Shown here: positions 17,638 through 26,147 of the stretch, piece after piece
Layout: the number at the start of each line of letters is the position of its first letter
How positions within the stretch are numbered: position 1 is the first letter of the stretch
NCBI RefSeq assembly: GCF_016756615.1
Contig: NZ_AP023262.1
Location: forward strand, 3,349,501-3,413,500
Direction of reading: 5' to 3'
Length of the DNA: 64,000 bases
Origin: Mesorhizobium sp. L-8-3
GTDB lineage: Bacteria > Pseudomonadota > Alphaproteobacteria > Rhizobiales > Rhizobiaceae
Notes under the pieces: generated by a model
Seen by the model: the letters and a program-made list of their open reading frames with translations, nothing else
Told to the model about the DNA's origin: nothing
The model's database searches: none
Position numbers and translations under genes: made by a program

Positions 17638-18585
17638 ATGTCTATCTACAGACTGAGTATGTATGCCATTTCCGCTGTCTTCGCAGCCATGGCCGCAACG
17701 GCGGCGTTTGCCGACTGGCCGGAAAGACCGATCGAACTCGTCATCGCATTCCCGCCCGGGAGTCACGCCGATGTTTCCGGGCGGCTGTTCCAGACGGCGA
17801 TGAGCAAGGCGCTCGACGGGGCAACCATCGTGCCGCTCAACGTCCCGGGAGCAGGCGGCACCATCGGCACCGCGCAGGCTGCGGCGGCAGCACCCGACGG
17901 CTACACTGTGGCCTACAGCCCGGTGGCGACGGTGACGATCCAGCCACATCTGCGGCCATTGCCCTACGGCAAGGACAGCTTCATACCCATCTGCAAGATT
18001 TCAGACACGGCTACGGCCATTCTCGTCGCACCCGACAGCAAGTATAACTCGCTGGATGATCTGATGAAGGATGCAAAGGCCGGCGGCATGGTCGCCACCG
18101 GGCAGGCGGTCGGTTCACTTCCCCATATCGTCCAGGCGGCCGCGGCGAAGGCCTATGGCGTCGGGTTCGTCTATCTCCCCACCGATGGCGGCGCTGCTTC
18201 CGCCAAAGCGATTCTCGGCGGCGAAGCGGTCGTACAGGGCGATATCTACACCGCCGCGAACATCTATGGGACCAAGGCTCTCGCAGTCGCCAGTGCGGAG
18301 AGGCTGGCGGCTCTGCCCGACGTTCCCACGCTACGGGAACTCGGCCACGACATTCAGCTGAGCGTCTGGTTCGGTGCTTTCGTTCCGGCGGGGACACCCG
18401 ATGCCATCGTCGAGAAGCTGTCGACGGCCTGCGCGGCGGCGCTGAGGGATGCGGATTTCGTCAAAGGCATGGAGACGCTCAACTACCAGATCAGCTATCT
18501 CGGCCGCGAAGACTTCGCGAAGTTCTTCAGCGACCAATACAAGCGCAACGCGTCGCTGCTGGCCGAGATCGGCCTGGTCAAGTGA
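17638..18585 (+). CDS. tctC: Tripartite tricarboxylate transporter substrate-binding protein (Bug family, TctC)
   Basis: 315-aa periplasmic receptor. The signal peptide spans residues 1 to about 25 (ending AAFA). The mature protein starts DWPERPIELVIAFPPGSHAD, the Bug-family opening that contacts the ligand carboxylate, followed by NVPGAGGTIGTAQAAAAAPD and ALPDVPTLRELGHD. ATG has GGGAGGAACAG upstream. It is followed by TctB and TctA, completing the transporter. Substrates of this family are carboxylates such as citrate, but individual specificity cannot be read off. Confidence 0.92.
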   Translation: MSIYRLSMYAISAVFAAMAATAAFADWPERPIELVIAFPPGSHADVSGRLFQTAMSKALDGATIVPLNVPGAGGTIGTAQAAAAAPDGYTVAYSPVATVTIQPHLRPLPYGKDSFIPICKISDTATAILVAPDSKYNSLDDLMKDAKAGGMVATGQAVGSLPHIVQAAAAKAYGVGFVYLPTDGGAASAKAILGGEAVVQGDIYTAANIYGTKALAVASAERLAALPDVPTLRELGHDIQLSVWFGAFVPAGTPDAIVEKLSTACAAALRDADFVKGMETLNYQISYLGREDFAKFFSDQYKRNASLLAEIGLVK

Positions 18586-18614
18586 TCGCATTGCCCGGCT
18601 CGGAGATCGTACCG

Positions 18615-19073
18615 ATGAACAGGTGGATCAACAGCGACGTGATACTTGGCTTGGCCTTCGGCCTCATCGGCTGCGTACTTCTGGTTTCCTGCTTTCAGCA
18701 GGCCGAGGGCTCCTTCGCGCTTGCGGGGGACATTCCGCCTTTTCTGGTGCCCCAGGTCTTCCTGACGATTTGGATCGTGCTTTCACTGGCGATCCTCGTC
18801 GCGGGTCTTCGCGGTCCATTTGTGCCGACGGCGGGCCGGGACTGGGCGACTATCGTGGCCATCGCGGTTCTTCTGACTGCCGCGACCTTGCTGCTGCAAC
18901 CGTTGGGCTTCATGCTCGTCGCCCCGGTCGCGGTTTTCCTGACCTGCTGGTTGCTCGGGTTCCGGCGCCATCTGCTGAACGCCTTGGGGGCGGTGCTGGG
19001 AAGCGGAGCGCTCCATCTCGTTCTGACACGCGTCGCCGCGCTGCCGCTCCCGCGGGTTCCCGACTTTTGGTGA
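18615..19073 (+). CDS. tctB: Tripartite tricarboxylate transporter small membrane subunit (TctB)
   Basis: 152-aa membrane protein with four predicted transmembrane segments (VILGLAFGLIGCVLL; VFLTIWIVLSLAILVAG; WATIVAIAVLLTAATLLL; LVAPVAVFLTCWLLG). Sequence is poorly conserved in this family; identity rests on size, topology and position between tctC and tctA. A GTG at 18582 overlapping the tctC stop is an alternative start; ATG 18615 with GGAG upstream fits the usual length better. Confidence 0.87.
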   Translation: MNRWINSDVILGLAFGLIGCVLLVSCFQQAEGSFALAGDIPPFLVPQVFLTIWIVLSLAILVAGLRGPFVPTAGRDWATIVAIAVLLTAATLLLQPLGFMLVAPVAVFLTCWLLGFRRHLLNALGAVLGSGALHLVLTRVAALPLPRVPDFW

Positions 19074-19082
19074 GACAGCCCG

Positions 19083-20579
19083 ATGGACCTTGAAACGTTC
19101 CTTGGAGCGCTGTCGCATCTCGGCGACCCTCTGACCCTGATCGTCATGGTGATCGCGACATTCGTTGGGATCGTTGTCGGCGCGCTTCCGGGCCTGGGCA
19201 CGGTGACCGCGCTTGCGATGGTTCTCCCCTTCACCTTTGCGCTCAGCGCCCCGCAGGCCATCGGAATGTTGCTCGCGATCTATGTGTCGTCGATCTTCGG
19301 AGGCGCAATTCCGGCGGTGTTGATCAATGTCCCGGGCACGCCGCAGTCAGCCGCCACCACCTTCGACGGCTATCCCATGGCACAGAAAGGGCATGCGGAT
19401 GAGGCGCTCGGCTGGGTGACCATGGCCTCGACCATCGGAGGCCTGTTCTCCGGGCTGGTTCTGATCTTCGCGGCGCCCCAGCTTGCATCCCTTGCCATCC
19501 GCTTCGGCTCGATCGAGACGCTGGCGCTGATCATTTTCTCTCTGACGACCATCGCATGGGTCTCGAGCGGAAGCACGCTCAAGGGGCTTCTGGCGGGAGT
19601 AGTCGGACTGGTTCTGTCCACCGTCGGCATCGACAGCATGAGCGGAGTGGAGCGATTCACTTTTGGAAACTTCGCCCTCTCTGCCGGCCTCCACGCCGTA
19701 CCGATCCTGATCGGATTGTTCGCGCTTTCCGAGGTCTTCATGTCCGCAGGCAAGAAAATGGTCGTTGCGGATGCCATTGACCACGCCGGCTTCAAGATTG
19801 CTCCCTTCACTGCGTGGTGGCGGCTGAAAAGGACGCTCCTGCGCAGTTCGCTGATCGGCACATTTCTGGGAGTTCTTCCCGGAATCGGAGCCACTGCCGC
19901 CAGTCTTTTGTCCTATTCCAGGGCGCGCGCCGCATCGCCCGTCCGAGACAGGTTCGGCACAGGCGAACCGGAAGGGCTGGTATCGTCGGAGGTTGCAAAC
20001 AATGCGGTGACGGGCGGCGCGCTGGTCCCGACCCTGGCGCTGGGAATCCCGGGCGATGCGGCGACCGCTGTGATGATGGGGGCTTTGATCATCCATGGTG
20101 TGACCCCCGGCGTACAGCTTTTCGCACACAATCCCGATCTCATAGCCTTCATCTTCGTTGCCCTGCTCGCTGCCAATGTCATGATGTTCCTCGCAGGCGC
20201 TCTGACCACACGATTGTTCACGCGAATTCTCCGTATCCCGCACGCATTGATCATGGGTTTCGTCGTCGCGCTCGCTTTGGCGGGATCATTTGTTGTCCGC
20301 GCCAGCATCCTGGACGTCTGGATTGCCGTTGTCGCAGGCATGGTCGGGTTCCTGTTGCGCCTGGCCAACGTTCCGCTGGCTCCGATCGTCATCGGCTTCA
20401 TCCTTGGACCCTCGTTGGAGACGAGCCTTCGGCAGGGACTGATCCTGACCCAGATGAATCCAGTCCGGTTCTTTGAACGTCCCATCGCTTCGCTGATCTT
20501 CGCCGTCACCTTCCTCGTCGTGTCCTGGCCCCTGATGAGGACCGTCGCACGCCGGCGAGAGATGCGCCGCGAACCGTGA
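19083..20579 (+). CDS. tctA: Tripartite tricarboxylate transporter large permease (TctA)
   Basis: 498-aa inner-membrane permease with about 11 transmembrane segments. The family signature is clear: GIVVGALPGLGTVTALAMVL near the N-terminus, AIPAVLINVPGTPQSAATTF, and the second pseudo-repeat LGVLPGIGATAASLLSY with VPTLALGIPGDAATAVMMGA. Length is normal. It starts 9 nt after tctB. Together with TctC/TctB it forms a sodium- or proton-driven carboxylate importer. Confidence 0.94.
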   Translation: MDLETFLGALSHLGDPLTLIVMVIATFVGIVVGALPGLGTVTALAMVLPFTFALSAPQAIGMLLAIYVSSIFGGAIPAVLINVPGTPQSAATTFDGYPMAQKGHADEALGWVTMASTIGGLFSGLVLIFAAPQLASLAIRFGSIETLALIIFSLTTIAWVSSGSTLKGLLAGVVGLVLSTVGIDSMSGVERFTFGNFALSAGLHAVPILIGLFALSEVFMSAGKKMVVADAIDHAGFKIAPFTAWWRLKRTLLRSSLIGTFLGVLPGIGATAASLLSYSRARAASPVRDRFGTGEPEGLVSSEVANNAVTGGALVPTLALGIPGDAATAVMMGALIIHGVTPGVQLFAHNPDLIAFIFVALLAANVMMFLAGALTTRLFTRILRIPHALIMGFVVALALAGSFVVRASILDVWIAVVAGMVGFLLRLANVPLAPIVIGFILGPSLETSLRQGLILTQMNPVRFFERPIASLIFAVTFLVVSWPLMRTVARRREMRREP

Positions 20580-20650
20580 GCCGGACCTGACGCACGGACG
20601 GCGGCGATCGACCGTTGGAAATTTTGAAAGATGACGGGAGTACGAAAACC

Positions 20651-21781
20651 GTGAGCATGGGAGAACGCCGACGCAGAGTGCTGGTTCTGGCGGGGGACGG
20701 CATCGGCCCGGAAGTCATGGGACAGGCCGTACGGATTATCGATTGGCTCAATGCGCGCCTCGACGCCGGTATCGAGACCGTGCCGGCCCTGCTCGGAGGA
20801 TGCGCCTATGACAGACACGCGGTGCCGGTGACCGAAGAGACGGTCGACCTGGCGCGCTCCTGCGACGCGCTTCTGGTCGGGGCAGTCGGTGGCCCGAAAT
20901 ACGAAAGCGCGCCGTTCCGGCTTCGGCCCGAGCAGGGCCTGCTGCGGCTCCGCAAGGAATTCGATCTCTACGCGAATCTGCGGCCGATCACCTGCTTCGA
21001 CGCGCTTGCGACACGGTCCACCCTCAAGCCTGAAGTGGTGGAAGGGCTTGATCTGGTCATCGTGCGCGAGCTTACGAGCGGCCTCTATTTCGGCGAACCG
21101 CGCGGCGTGTTCCCGAGCGAGACGGGGCGCAAGATCGGCATCAACACCCAACGCTATACGAGCGAAGAGATAGAACGGGTCGCCCGCTTCGCCTTCGAAC
21201 TCGCGCGCAGTCGAGACAAGCGCCTTTGCTCGATGGACAAAGCGAACGTGATGGAAGCCGGAATGCTCTGGCGGGAAGAACTCCAGGACCTTCATGACGC
21301 TGAGTTCGCCGACGTCGACCTGACTCATATGTACGCCGACAACGGTGCCATGCAATTGGTCCGCAACCCTCGGCAATTCGATGTCATCGTTACCGACAAC
21401 CTGTTCGGCGACATCCTTAGCGACGAGGCAGCGATGCTCACGGGTTCGCTTGGAATGCTGCCCTCCGCCTCGATCGGCGACAAGTCTTCTTCGGGTCGCT
21501 GGTTCGGATTGTATGAACCGGTGCATGGATCGGCGCCGGATATCGTGGGCAAGAACCTCGCAAATCCGATTGCGTGCATCCTCAGCGTTGCAATGGCGCT
21601 TCGCTATTCCCTTGATATGGCGAAGGGAGCGGAGCTGATCGAAGCCGCGATCAAGTCCACGCTCGCGCAAGGTGTCCGGACCGCCGATCTGCTACCGGCC
21701 AATTTCGGGATCCCCGTTACCACCGAAGGAATGGGCGACGCCATCCTCGCGGCGGCGGAAGACCAACTGGCGTTTTTGTGA
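20651..21781 (+). CDS. Isocitrate/isopropylmalate dehydrogenase family protein (LeuB-like)
   Basis: 376-aa beta-decarboxylating dehydrogenase. Signatures: [37 protein letters not shown], where LeuB relatives place the substrate-side Leu and Arg residues; [12 protein letters not shown]; and [20 protein letters not shown] with metal-binding Asp residues; [14 protein letters not shown]. These match LeuB rather than tartrate dehydrogenase. The position between tctA and an aldehyde dehydrogenase implies a catabolic role on an isopropylmalate-like 2-alkylmalate, although a displaced biosynthetic leuB cannot be excluded. GTG 20651 is chosen (GGGAG upstream); ATG 20657 and TTG 20615 are alternatives. 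Confidence 0.85.
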   Translation: MSMGERRRRVLVLAGDGIGPEVMGQAVRIIDWLNARLDAGIETVPALLGGCAYDRHAVPVTEETVDLARSCDALLVGAVGGPKYESAPFRLRPEQGLLRLRKEFDLYANLRPITCFDALATRSTLKPEVVEGLDLVIVRELTSGLYFGEPRGVFPSETGRKIGINTQRYTSEEIERVARFAFELARSRDKRLCSMDKANVMEAGMLWREELQDLHDAEFADVDLTHMYADNGAMQLVRNPRQFDVIVTDNLFGDILSDEAAMLTGSLGMLPSASIGDKSSSGRWFGLYEPVHGSAPDIVGKNLANPIACILSVAMALRYSLDMAKGAELIEAAIKSTLAQGVRTADLLPANFGIPVTTEGMGDAILAAAEDQLAFL

Positions 21782-21876
21782 TCGCGCGGTCGCCATCGCC
21801 GCCCGGCAGAACGGAACGGCTGATGCGGCCTGCTCAGCGTCCGGCCGCCTGAAACCCCAACCCAAGGAACCTGCGT

Positions 21877-23331
21877 ATGACGTTTCACCCCTTGCTGCCG
21901 GAACCCGGACATTGCTTCATATCGAACCGATGGGTGCCCCCCGCGTCCGGGAACCAGATCGGCCTCTACAACCCTTCCGATGGAACTGAGATCTGCGCAA
22001 TCGCCGCCGGCGGCGCGGAGGACATCGAACGGGCCGTCGACGCCGCCGAAGCGGCACGTGCCGGCACTTGGGGAAAGCTCGCCAGTTTCGAGCGTGGCCG
22101 CATTCTCGCAAAAATCGGAGAGCTGGTGCTCGAACAGGCTGACGAACTGGCGAAGCTTGAAGCGCTCGACGTGGGCAAACCTCTCAAGCAGGCACGCGCG
22201 GATGCGGTGGCTCTCGCACGCTACATGGAATTCTATGCAGGCTCGGCCGACAAGGTGCACGGCACGACGATCCCCTATCTTGACGGATATACTGTCTATG
22301 CCTTGCGCGAACCGCACGGTGTCACCGGCCACATTATCCCCTGGAACTATCCGATGCAGATCATCGGACGTTCCGTGGGCGCAGCGCTTGCCATGGGGAA
22401 TGCCGCCGTCCTGAAACCGGCGGAGGAGGCCTGCCTCACCGCGCTCGCCTTTGCGGAGATCGCCCGCCGGGCCGGGCTGCCAGATGGAGCGCTCAACGTG
22501 GTTCCCGGACTGGGCGCCGAGGCGGGCGCCGCTCTCTCGCGGCATCCCAGGATACACCATATTTCGTTCACCGGTTCGGTCGGCGTTGGAAAACTGATCC
22601 AGCAGGCGGCCGCGACCAACGTCGTGCCGGTCACGCTGGAACTTGGAGGCAAGTCGCCCCAGTTGGTCTTTGACGACGCGGACCTGGATGCCGCTCTTCC
22701 GTTCCTTGTGAACTCGGGCATTCAGAATGCGGGGCAGACCTGCTCCGCAGCCTCGCGCATCCTGGTGCATCGAAGCCGGTACGACGAACTGGTTGCCGCC
22801 ATGAGCATTCGCTACGACGCGATGAAAGCAGGGCCGGCGATGGCCGATCTGGACCTGGGCCCACTTGTCTCGTCGCGGCAAAAGACCATCGTCGAGGACT
22901 TTCTGGCCATGGGGTCGGACCTCGACGTGGCCGCGCGCGGCACCGTTGTGGCCGGTGCGCCTGCCGGCGGCTCCTATGTCGCGCCGACGTTGTTCGCGGG
23001 CGTGCGGCCTGATCACGTCCTGGCACAGAGGGAAATCTTCGGGCCGGTTCAAGTGGTCATACCGTTCTCGGACGAGGAGGAGGCCGTCGCAATCGCGAAC
23101 GGGACGGAGTTCGGCCTGGTCGCCTCCGTTTGGTCGCGTGACGGCGCTCGCCAGATGCGGCTGGCGCGGAAGCTGCGAGCGGGTCAGGTCTTCCTCAACA
23201 ATTACGGGGCCGGCGGCGGCGTCGAACTTCCGTTCGGCGGCGTTCGGCTCTCCGGCCACGGACGCGAAAAGGGCTTCGAGGCACTTTTCGGCTTCTCGAC
23301 CTTGAAAACCGTAGCAGCATATCACGGATAG
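21877..23331 (+). CDS. Aldehyde dehydrogenase family protein (betaine-aldehyde dehydrogenase-like)
   Basis: 484-aa NAD(P)-dependent aldehyde dehydrogenase. Active-site residues are present: Asn157 in IIPWNYPMQI, general base Glu255 in LELGGKSPQLVF, nucleophile Cys289 in NAGQTCSAASR; the NAD site is FTGSVGVGKLIQ. The C-terminal GVELPFGGVRLSGHGREKG fits the ALDH superfamily. It is 9 nt before an SDR, consistent with alcohol-aldehyde-acid oxidation in one operon. Specific aldehyde unknown; choline-type assignments would be over-reading. Confidence 0.9.
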   Translation: MTFHPLLPEPGHCFISNRWVPPASGNQIGLYNPSDGTEICAIAAGGAEDIERAVDAAEAARAGTWGKLASFERGRILAKIGELVLEQADELAKLEALDVGKPLKQARADAVALARYMEFYAGSADKVHGTTIPYLDGYTVYALREPHGVTGHIIPWNYPMQIIGRSVGAALAMGNAAVLKPAEEACLTALAFAEIARRAGLPDGALNVVPGLGAEAGAALSRHPRIHHISFTGSVGVGKLIQQAAATNVVPVTLELGGKSPQLVFDDADLDAALPFLVNSGIQNAGQTCSAASRILVHRSRYDELVAAMSIRYDAMKAGPAMADLDLGPLVSSRQKTIVEDFLAMGSDLDVAARGTVVAGAPAGGSYVAPTLFAGVRPDHVLAQREIFGPVQVVIPFSDEEEAVAIANGTEFGLVASVWSRDGARQMRLARKLRAGQVFLNNYGAGGGVELPFGGVRLSGHGREKGFEALFGFSTLKTVAAYHG

Positions 23332-23339
23332 GACATCAC

Positions 23340-24086
23340 ATGAGACTCGACGGAAAATCAGCCATCGTGACCGGCGGAGCATCCGGATTCGGGGCCGGGA
23401 TAGTTCGCAAGTTTGCGAGCGAAGGCGCCAAGGTACTGATCGCCGATCTGAACATCGAACTGGCGAATGCCCTGGCCGTCGAACTCGGCGAGAGCGTGCA
23501 GGCGACGAGGACCAACGTGACGGCCCGCGGCGACGTCAAGGCGATGGCGGACGCCGCACTTGCCGCATTCGGACAGATCGACATCCTGGTCAACAATGCC
23601 GGTACGACGCATCTCCCCGCGCCAATGGACGAGATCAGCGAGGAAGATTTCGACAGGGTTCTCGCGGTCAACTGCAAGTCCGTCTTCCTGACCGCGCAAG
23701 AGATCGTCCCGCACATGAAGCGGCGTCGGGCGGGCGCAATCCTGAACGTTGCCTCCACCGCGGCGGTCAGCCCGCGGCCCAGGCTGAGCTGGTACAACGC
23801 CTCCAAGGGATGGATGACCAACGCGACCCGCGGTATGGCGATCGAGCTTGCCCCGGAAGGGGTGCGGGTCAATGCGATCAATCCGGTGGCCGGAGAGACA
23901 CCGCTTCTGAAGATGTTCATGGGCGAGGATACTCCGGAAGTGCGTGCGAAGTTCCTGTCGACCATTCCGCTGGGCCGGTTCTCGACACCCGCGGACATGG
24001 GCAATGCGGCCTGTTACCTGTGCTCGGACGAGGCCAGCATGGTCACCGGGGTCTGCTTGGAGGTCGACGGCGGCCGCTGTATCTGA
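23340..24086 (+). CDS. SDR-family oxidoreductase (glucose 1-dehydrogenase-like)
   Basis: 248-aa SDR. VTGGASGFGAGIVRKFASEG is the cofactor loop; Asp after beta-2 (IADLNIE) indicates NAD; DILVNNAGTTH; catalytic Ser in NVASTAAVS; Tyr and Lys in SWYNASKGWM; C-terminus GVCLEVDGGRCI. It starts 9 nt after the aldehyde dehydrogenase. Common misannotations of this group include glucose 1-dehydrogenase and 3-oxoacyl-ACP reductase. Confidence 0.88.
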   Translation: MRLDGKSAIVTGGASGFGAGIVRKFASEGAKVLIADLNIELANALAVELGESVQATRTNVTARGDVKAMADAALAAFGQIDILVNNAGTTHLPAPMDEISEEDFDRVLAVNCKSVFLTAQEIVPHMKRRRAGAILNVASTAAVSPRPRLSWYNASKGWMTNATRGMAIELAPEGVRVNAINPVAGETPLLKMFMGEDTPEVRAKFLSTIPLGRFSTPADMGNAACYLCSDEASMVTGVCLEVDGGRCI

Positions 24087-24192
24087 GGGGGCACGTGGCA
24101 GCCTTCGCCTGCATCCGCCCGCAGCCGCGGACGCGCCGCGTGTTGCCAGGAGCCGCTCCGGCCCTGGGCCATCCCGGAAGGAGCGCCAGCCA

Positions 24193-24957
24193 ATGACCAT
24201 TATGGACTCGTTTTCGCTGAAGAACAGAACCGCGCTGGTGACCGGCTCCGGCGCGGGGCTGGGACTGGAAATCGCACGTGCCCTTGCCCAGGCCGGAGCG
24301 CGCGTCTGGCTGAACGGACGATCGCCGTCGCGTCTGGCGCACCTGATCGACCAACTCGGCTCCGAAGGCCTGGACGTTTCGACAAGCGCGTTCGACATCG
24401 CCGACGACGCCGAGCGCCGCAGCGCCGTCAAGGCCTTCGGGTCGGACACGCCGGACATCCTCGTGAACAATGTGGGCCTGCGCGATCGCAGATCGCTGTC
24501 GGAGATGAGCGACGATGATGTCCGACGTCTGATCGAGGTCGACTTGACGGCTTCGGCGCTGCTGACGAGGGATCTTGCAGAGAGCATGAAATCGCGAGGC
24601 TTTGGCCGCATCATCACAGTTACATCGATCGCCGGCGCGGTCGCCCGCCCGGGAAACACGGTCTACTCCGCGGCAAAGCAAGGGCTCACCGGTTTGATGC
24701 GCGCCCTCGCCGTCGAGTACGGACCCTTCGGCATCACCAGCAATGCGATCGCACCGGGGTTCTTCGCGACGGAGACCAACAGGGCGATGAGCGAAGACCC
24801 GGACGTGAACGAGTATCTCAAGCGCCGCGTGCCGCTGGGCCGCTGGGGCCAGCCGCACGAAATAGCCGGCGCTGCGGTTTTTCTTGCCAGCCAAGCTTCA
24901 TCGTTCGTCAATGGTCATGTCCTGACCGTCGACGGCGGCATGACCATACAGATGTAG
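24193..24957 (+). CDS. SDR-family oxidoreductase (gluconate 5-dehydrogenase-like)
   Basis: 254-aa SDR: ALVTGSGAGLGLEIARALAQ cofactor loop, NGRSPSR after beta-2 (NADP-leaning), DILVNNVGLRDRR, catalytic Ser in TVTSIAGAVA, Tyr and Lys in VYSAAKQGLTGL, FVNGHVLTVDGGMTIQ. The NNVGLRDRR stretch is typical of the Ga5DH/idonate branch. The open frame extends upstream to 23944 but overlaps the previous SDR; ATG 24193 follows AAGGAG about 11 nt upstream and gives normal length. Last gene of the sulfatase-Tct operon. Confidence 0.88.
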   Translation: MTIMDSFSLKNRTALVTGSGAGLGLEIARALAQAGARVWLNGRSPSRLAHLIDQLGSEGLDVSTSAFDIADDAERRSAVKAFGSDTPDILVNNVGLRDRRSLSEMSDDDVRRLIEVDLTASALLTRDLAESMKSRGFGRIITVTSIAGAVARPGNTVYSAAKQGLTGLMRALAVEYGPFGITSNAIAPGFFATETNRAMSEDPDVNEYLKRRVPLGRWGQPHEIAGAAVFLASQASSFVNGHVLTVDGGMTIQM

Positions 24958-24962
24958 GCGAA

Positions 24963-24987
24963 GCCGACCTCGGGCGGGGCGGTCGGC
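24963..24987. terminator. Hairpin between convergent SDR and LysR genes
   Basis: GCCGACC and GGTCGGC pair perfectly (7 bp) around an 11-nt G-rich loop, inside the 34-nt gap between the converging stops at 24957 and 24992. The position suits a bidirectional terminator for both transcripts. No T-run follows on either strand, so it may act weakly or with Rho. Confidence 0.5.
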
Positions 24988-24991
24988 GAAG

Positions 24992-25891
24992 TCAAAGCAA
25001 GCGCCGGATCTTCTCGATCAGCGCAGCGACCGGGGCCGGGAGCTGCATTCCTCTCAGCGTGACCAGAAATGCTTCGCGCCTGAGTTCCATCCACGGTTGA
25101 TCGAGCGCGCATATGCCCGGCATGTCCTGGTCGGACAGCGAACTTCTCGTCATCAGCGCCATGTGATCGGTGCGGCGCAGAATTGCCAGGGTAGCAAACA
25201 GCGAACTGGTAAGGACGCTGGCTGAGGGCGGTGGCAGGCCGGCATTCCGGAACCGGCGGTGCAGTTCCCGACTCAACTTGGTGCTGGTGCGGGGAAAGAC
25301 CCAGCGATAGGCGGCAAGATCGCTAAGCGCCTTTGGCGTGGCTTTTTGCAGCGGATGATCTTCCCGCGTGACGATCACGAGGTCGTCGACCAGCAAGCGC
25401 TTCCAGTTCAGGGCCGCGTCGAAGCCGGCCTCATCGGCCTCCGGCTGAATCCAGCCGAGCAGGGCAAAGTCGATCTCTCGGATCTTGACCCACTCAAACA
25501 ATTCCTGGGTCGTGCCTTCGCGGATCGTGTAACGGATGCGCGGCTGCGAAACCTCCAACGCGCCGATCGCATCGGCAGTGATGCTCAAAAAGGCCGGACC
25601 GACACCCAGCGCCACGTGCCCGGTGACGCCCGCCCGCATGTCGGACACCAGGGCGATGGTTTCGTCCAGCCGCTCGACGACGTCCTCGGAGCGCCGGCGC
25701 AGCACATTCCCGGCCTCCGTCAGCGCTATGCCGCGCCCTTTTCGCACGTAGAGCTGGACATCGAGATCGTTCTGCAGCCGCGCCATCAGCCTAGACAGTG
25801 CGGGCTGCGTGAGGCCGAGGGTCTCGGCTGCGTGTGACAGGTTCAGATGCTCCGCAACGACCAGAAAGACCCGAAGTTGGCTGAGGTTCAC
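24992..25891 (-). CDS. LysR-family transcriptional regulator
   Basis: 299-aa regulator with an N-terminal winged HTH (MNLSQLRVFLVVAEHLNLSH, LGLTQPALSRLMARLQNDLD) and a periplasmic-binding-like effector domain (GHVALGVGPAFLSI onward). It diverges from the peptide-type ABC transporter/amidase operon across a 256-nt region carrying symmetrical elements at 25907-25960, the usual LysR arrangement for an activator of the neighbouring operon. Confidence 0.9.
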   Translation of the reverse strand: MNLSQLRVFLVVAEHLNLSHAAETLGLTQPALSRLMARLQNDLDVQLYVRKGRGIALTEAGNVLRRRSEDVVERLDETIALVSDMRAGVTGHVALGVGPAFLSITADAIGALEVSQPRIRYTIREGTTQELFEWVKIREIDFALLGWIQPEADEAGFDAALNWKRLLVDDLVIVTREDHPLQKATPKALSDLAAYRWVFPRTSTKLSRELHRRFRNAGLPPPSASVLTSSLFATLAILRRTDHMALMTRSSLSDQDMPGICALDQPWMELRREAFLVTLRGMQLPAPVAALIEKIRRLL

Positions 25892-25906
25892 ACCATTACA
25901 CCCGAG

Positions 25907-25960
25907 TTATGAATCTTGCCCAAGACTGGCATTGTTCCGATTTGGAGCATCTCTTCATAA
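25907..25960. promoter_or_regulatory. Paired inverted repeat, candidate LysR binding region
   Basis: TTATGAA (25907-25913) and TTCATAA (25954-25960) are perfect inverted copies 40 nt apart, and directly after the first lies a tighter repeat, TCTTG-CC-CAAGA (25914-25925). All are in the 256-nt gap between the divergent LysR gene and the transporter operon. LysR tetramers contact two separated sites of this geometry. The rest of the gap, to 26147, shows only the ribosome site of the binding-protein gene. Confidence 0.45.
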
Positions 25961-26147
25961 TGCCCCTGCGTATCGTAGATCCAGCCCGATTTTTGCAACG
26001 CCTCTAGCTGAGCGTCAAAACAAAATAGCGCAGAATCGTTATGGCTTGGAAAGCCGAGGCGCGACCGGCGGCGGGAGGTGCCGTCACCCGGCGGGCGTTT
26101 GGAACCGCCGGAAGAGCAAGAAGACTTGCCATCAACAGGGGAAAAAA

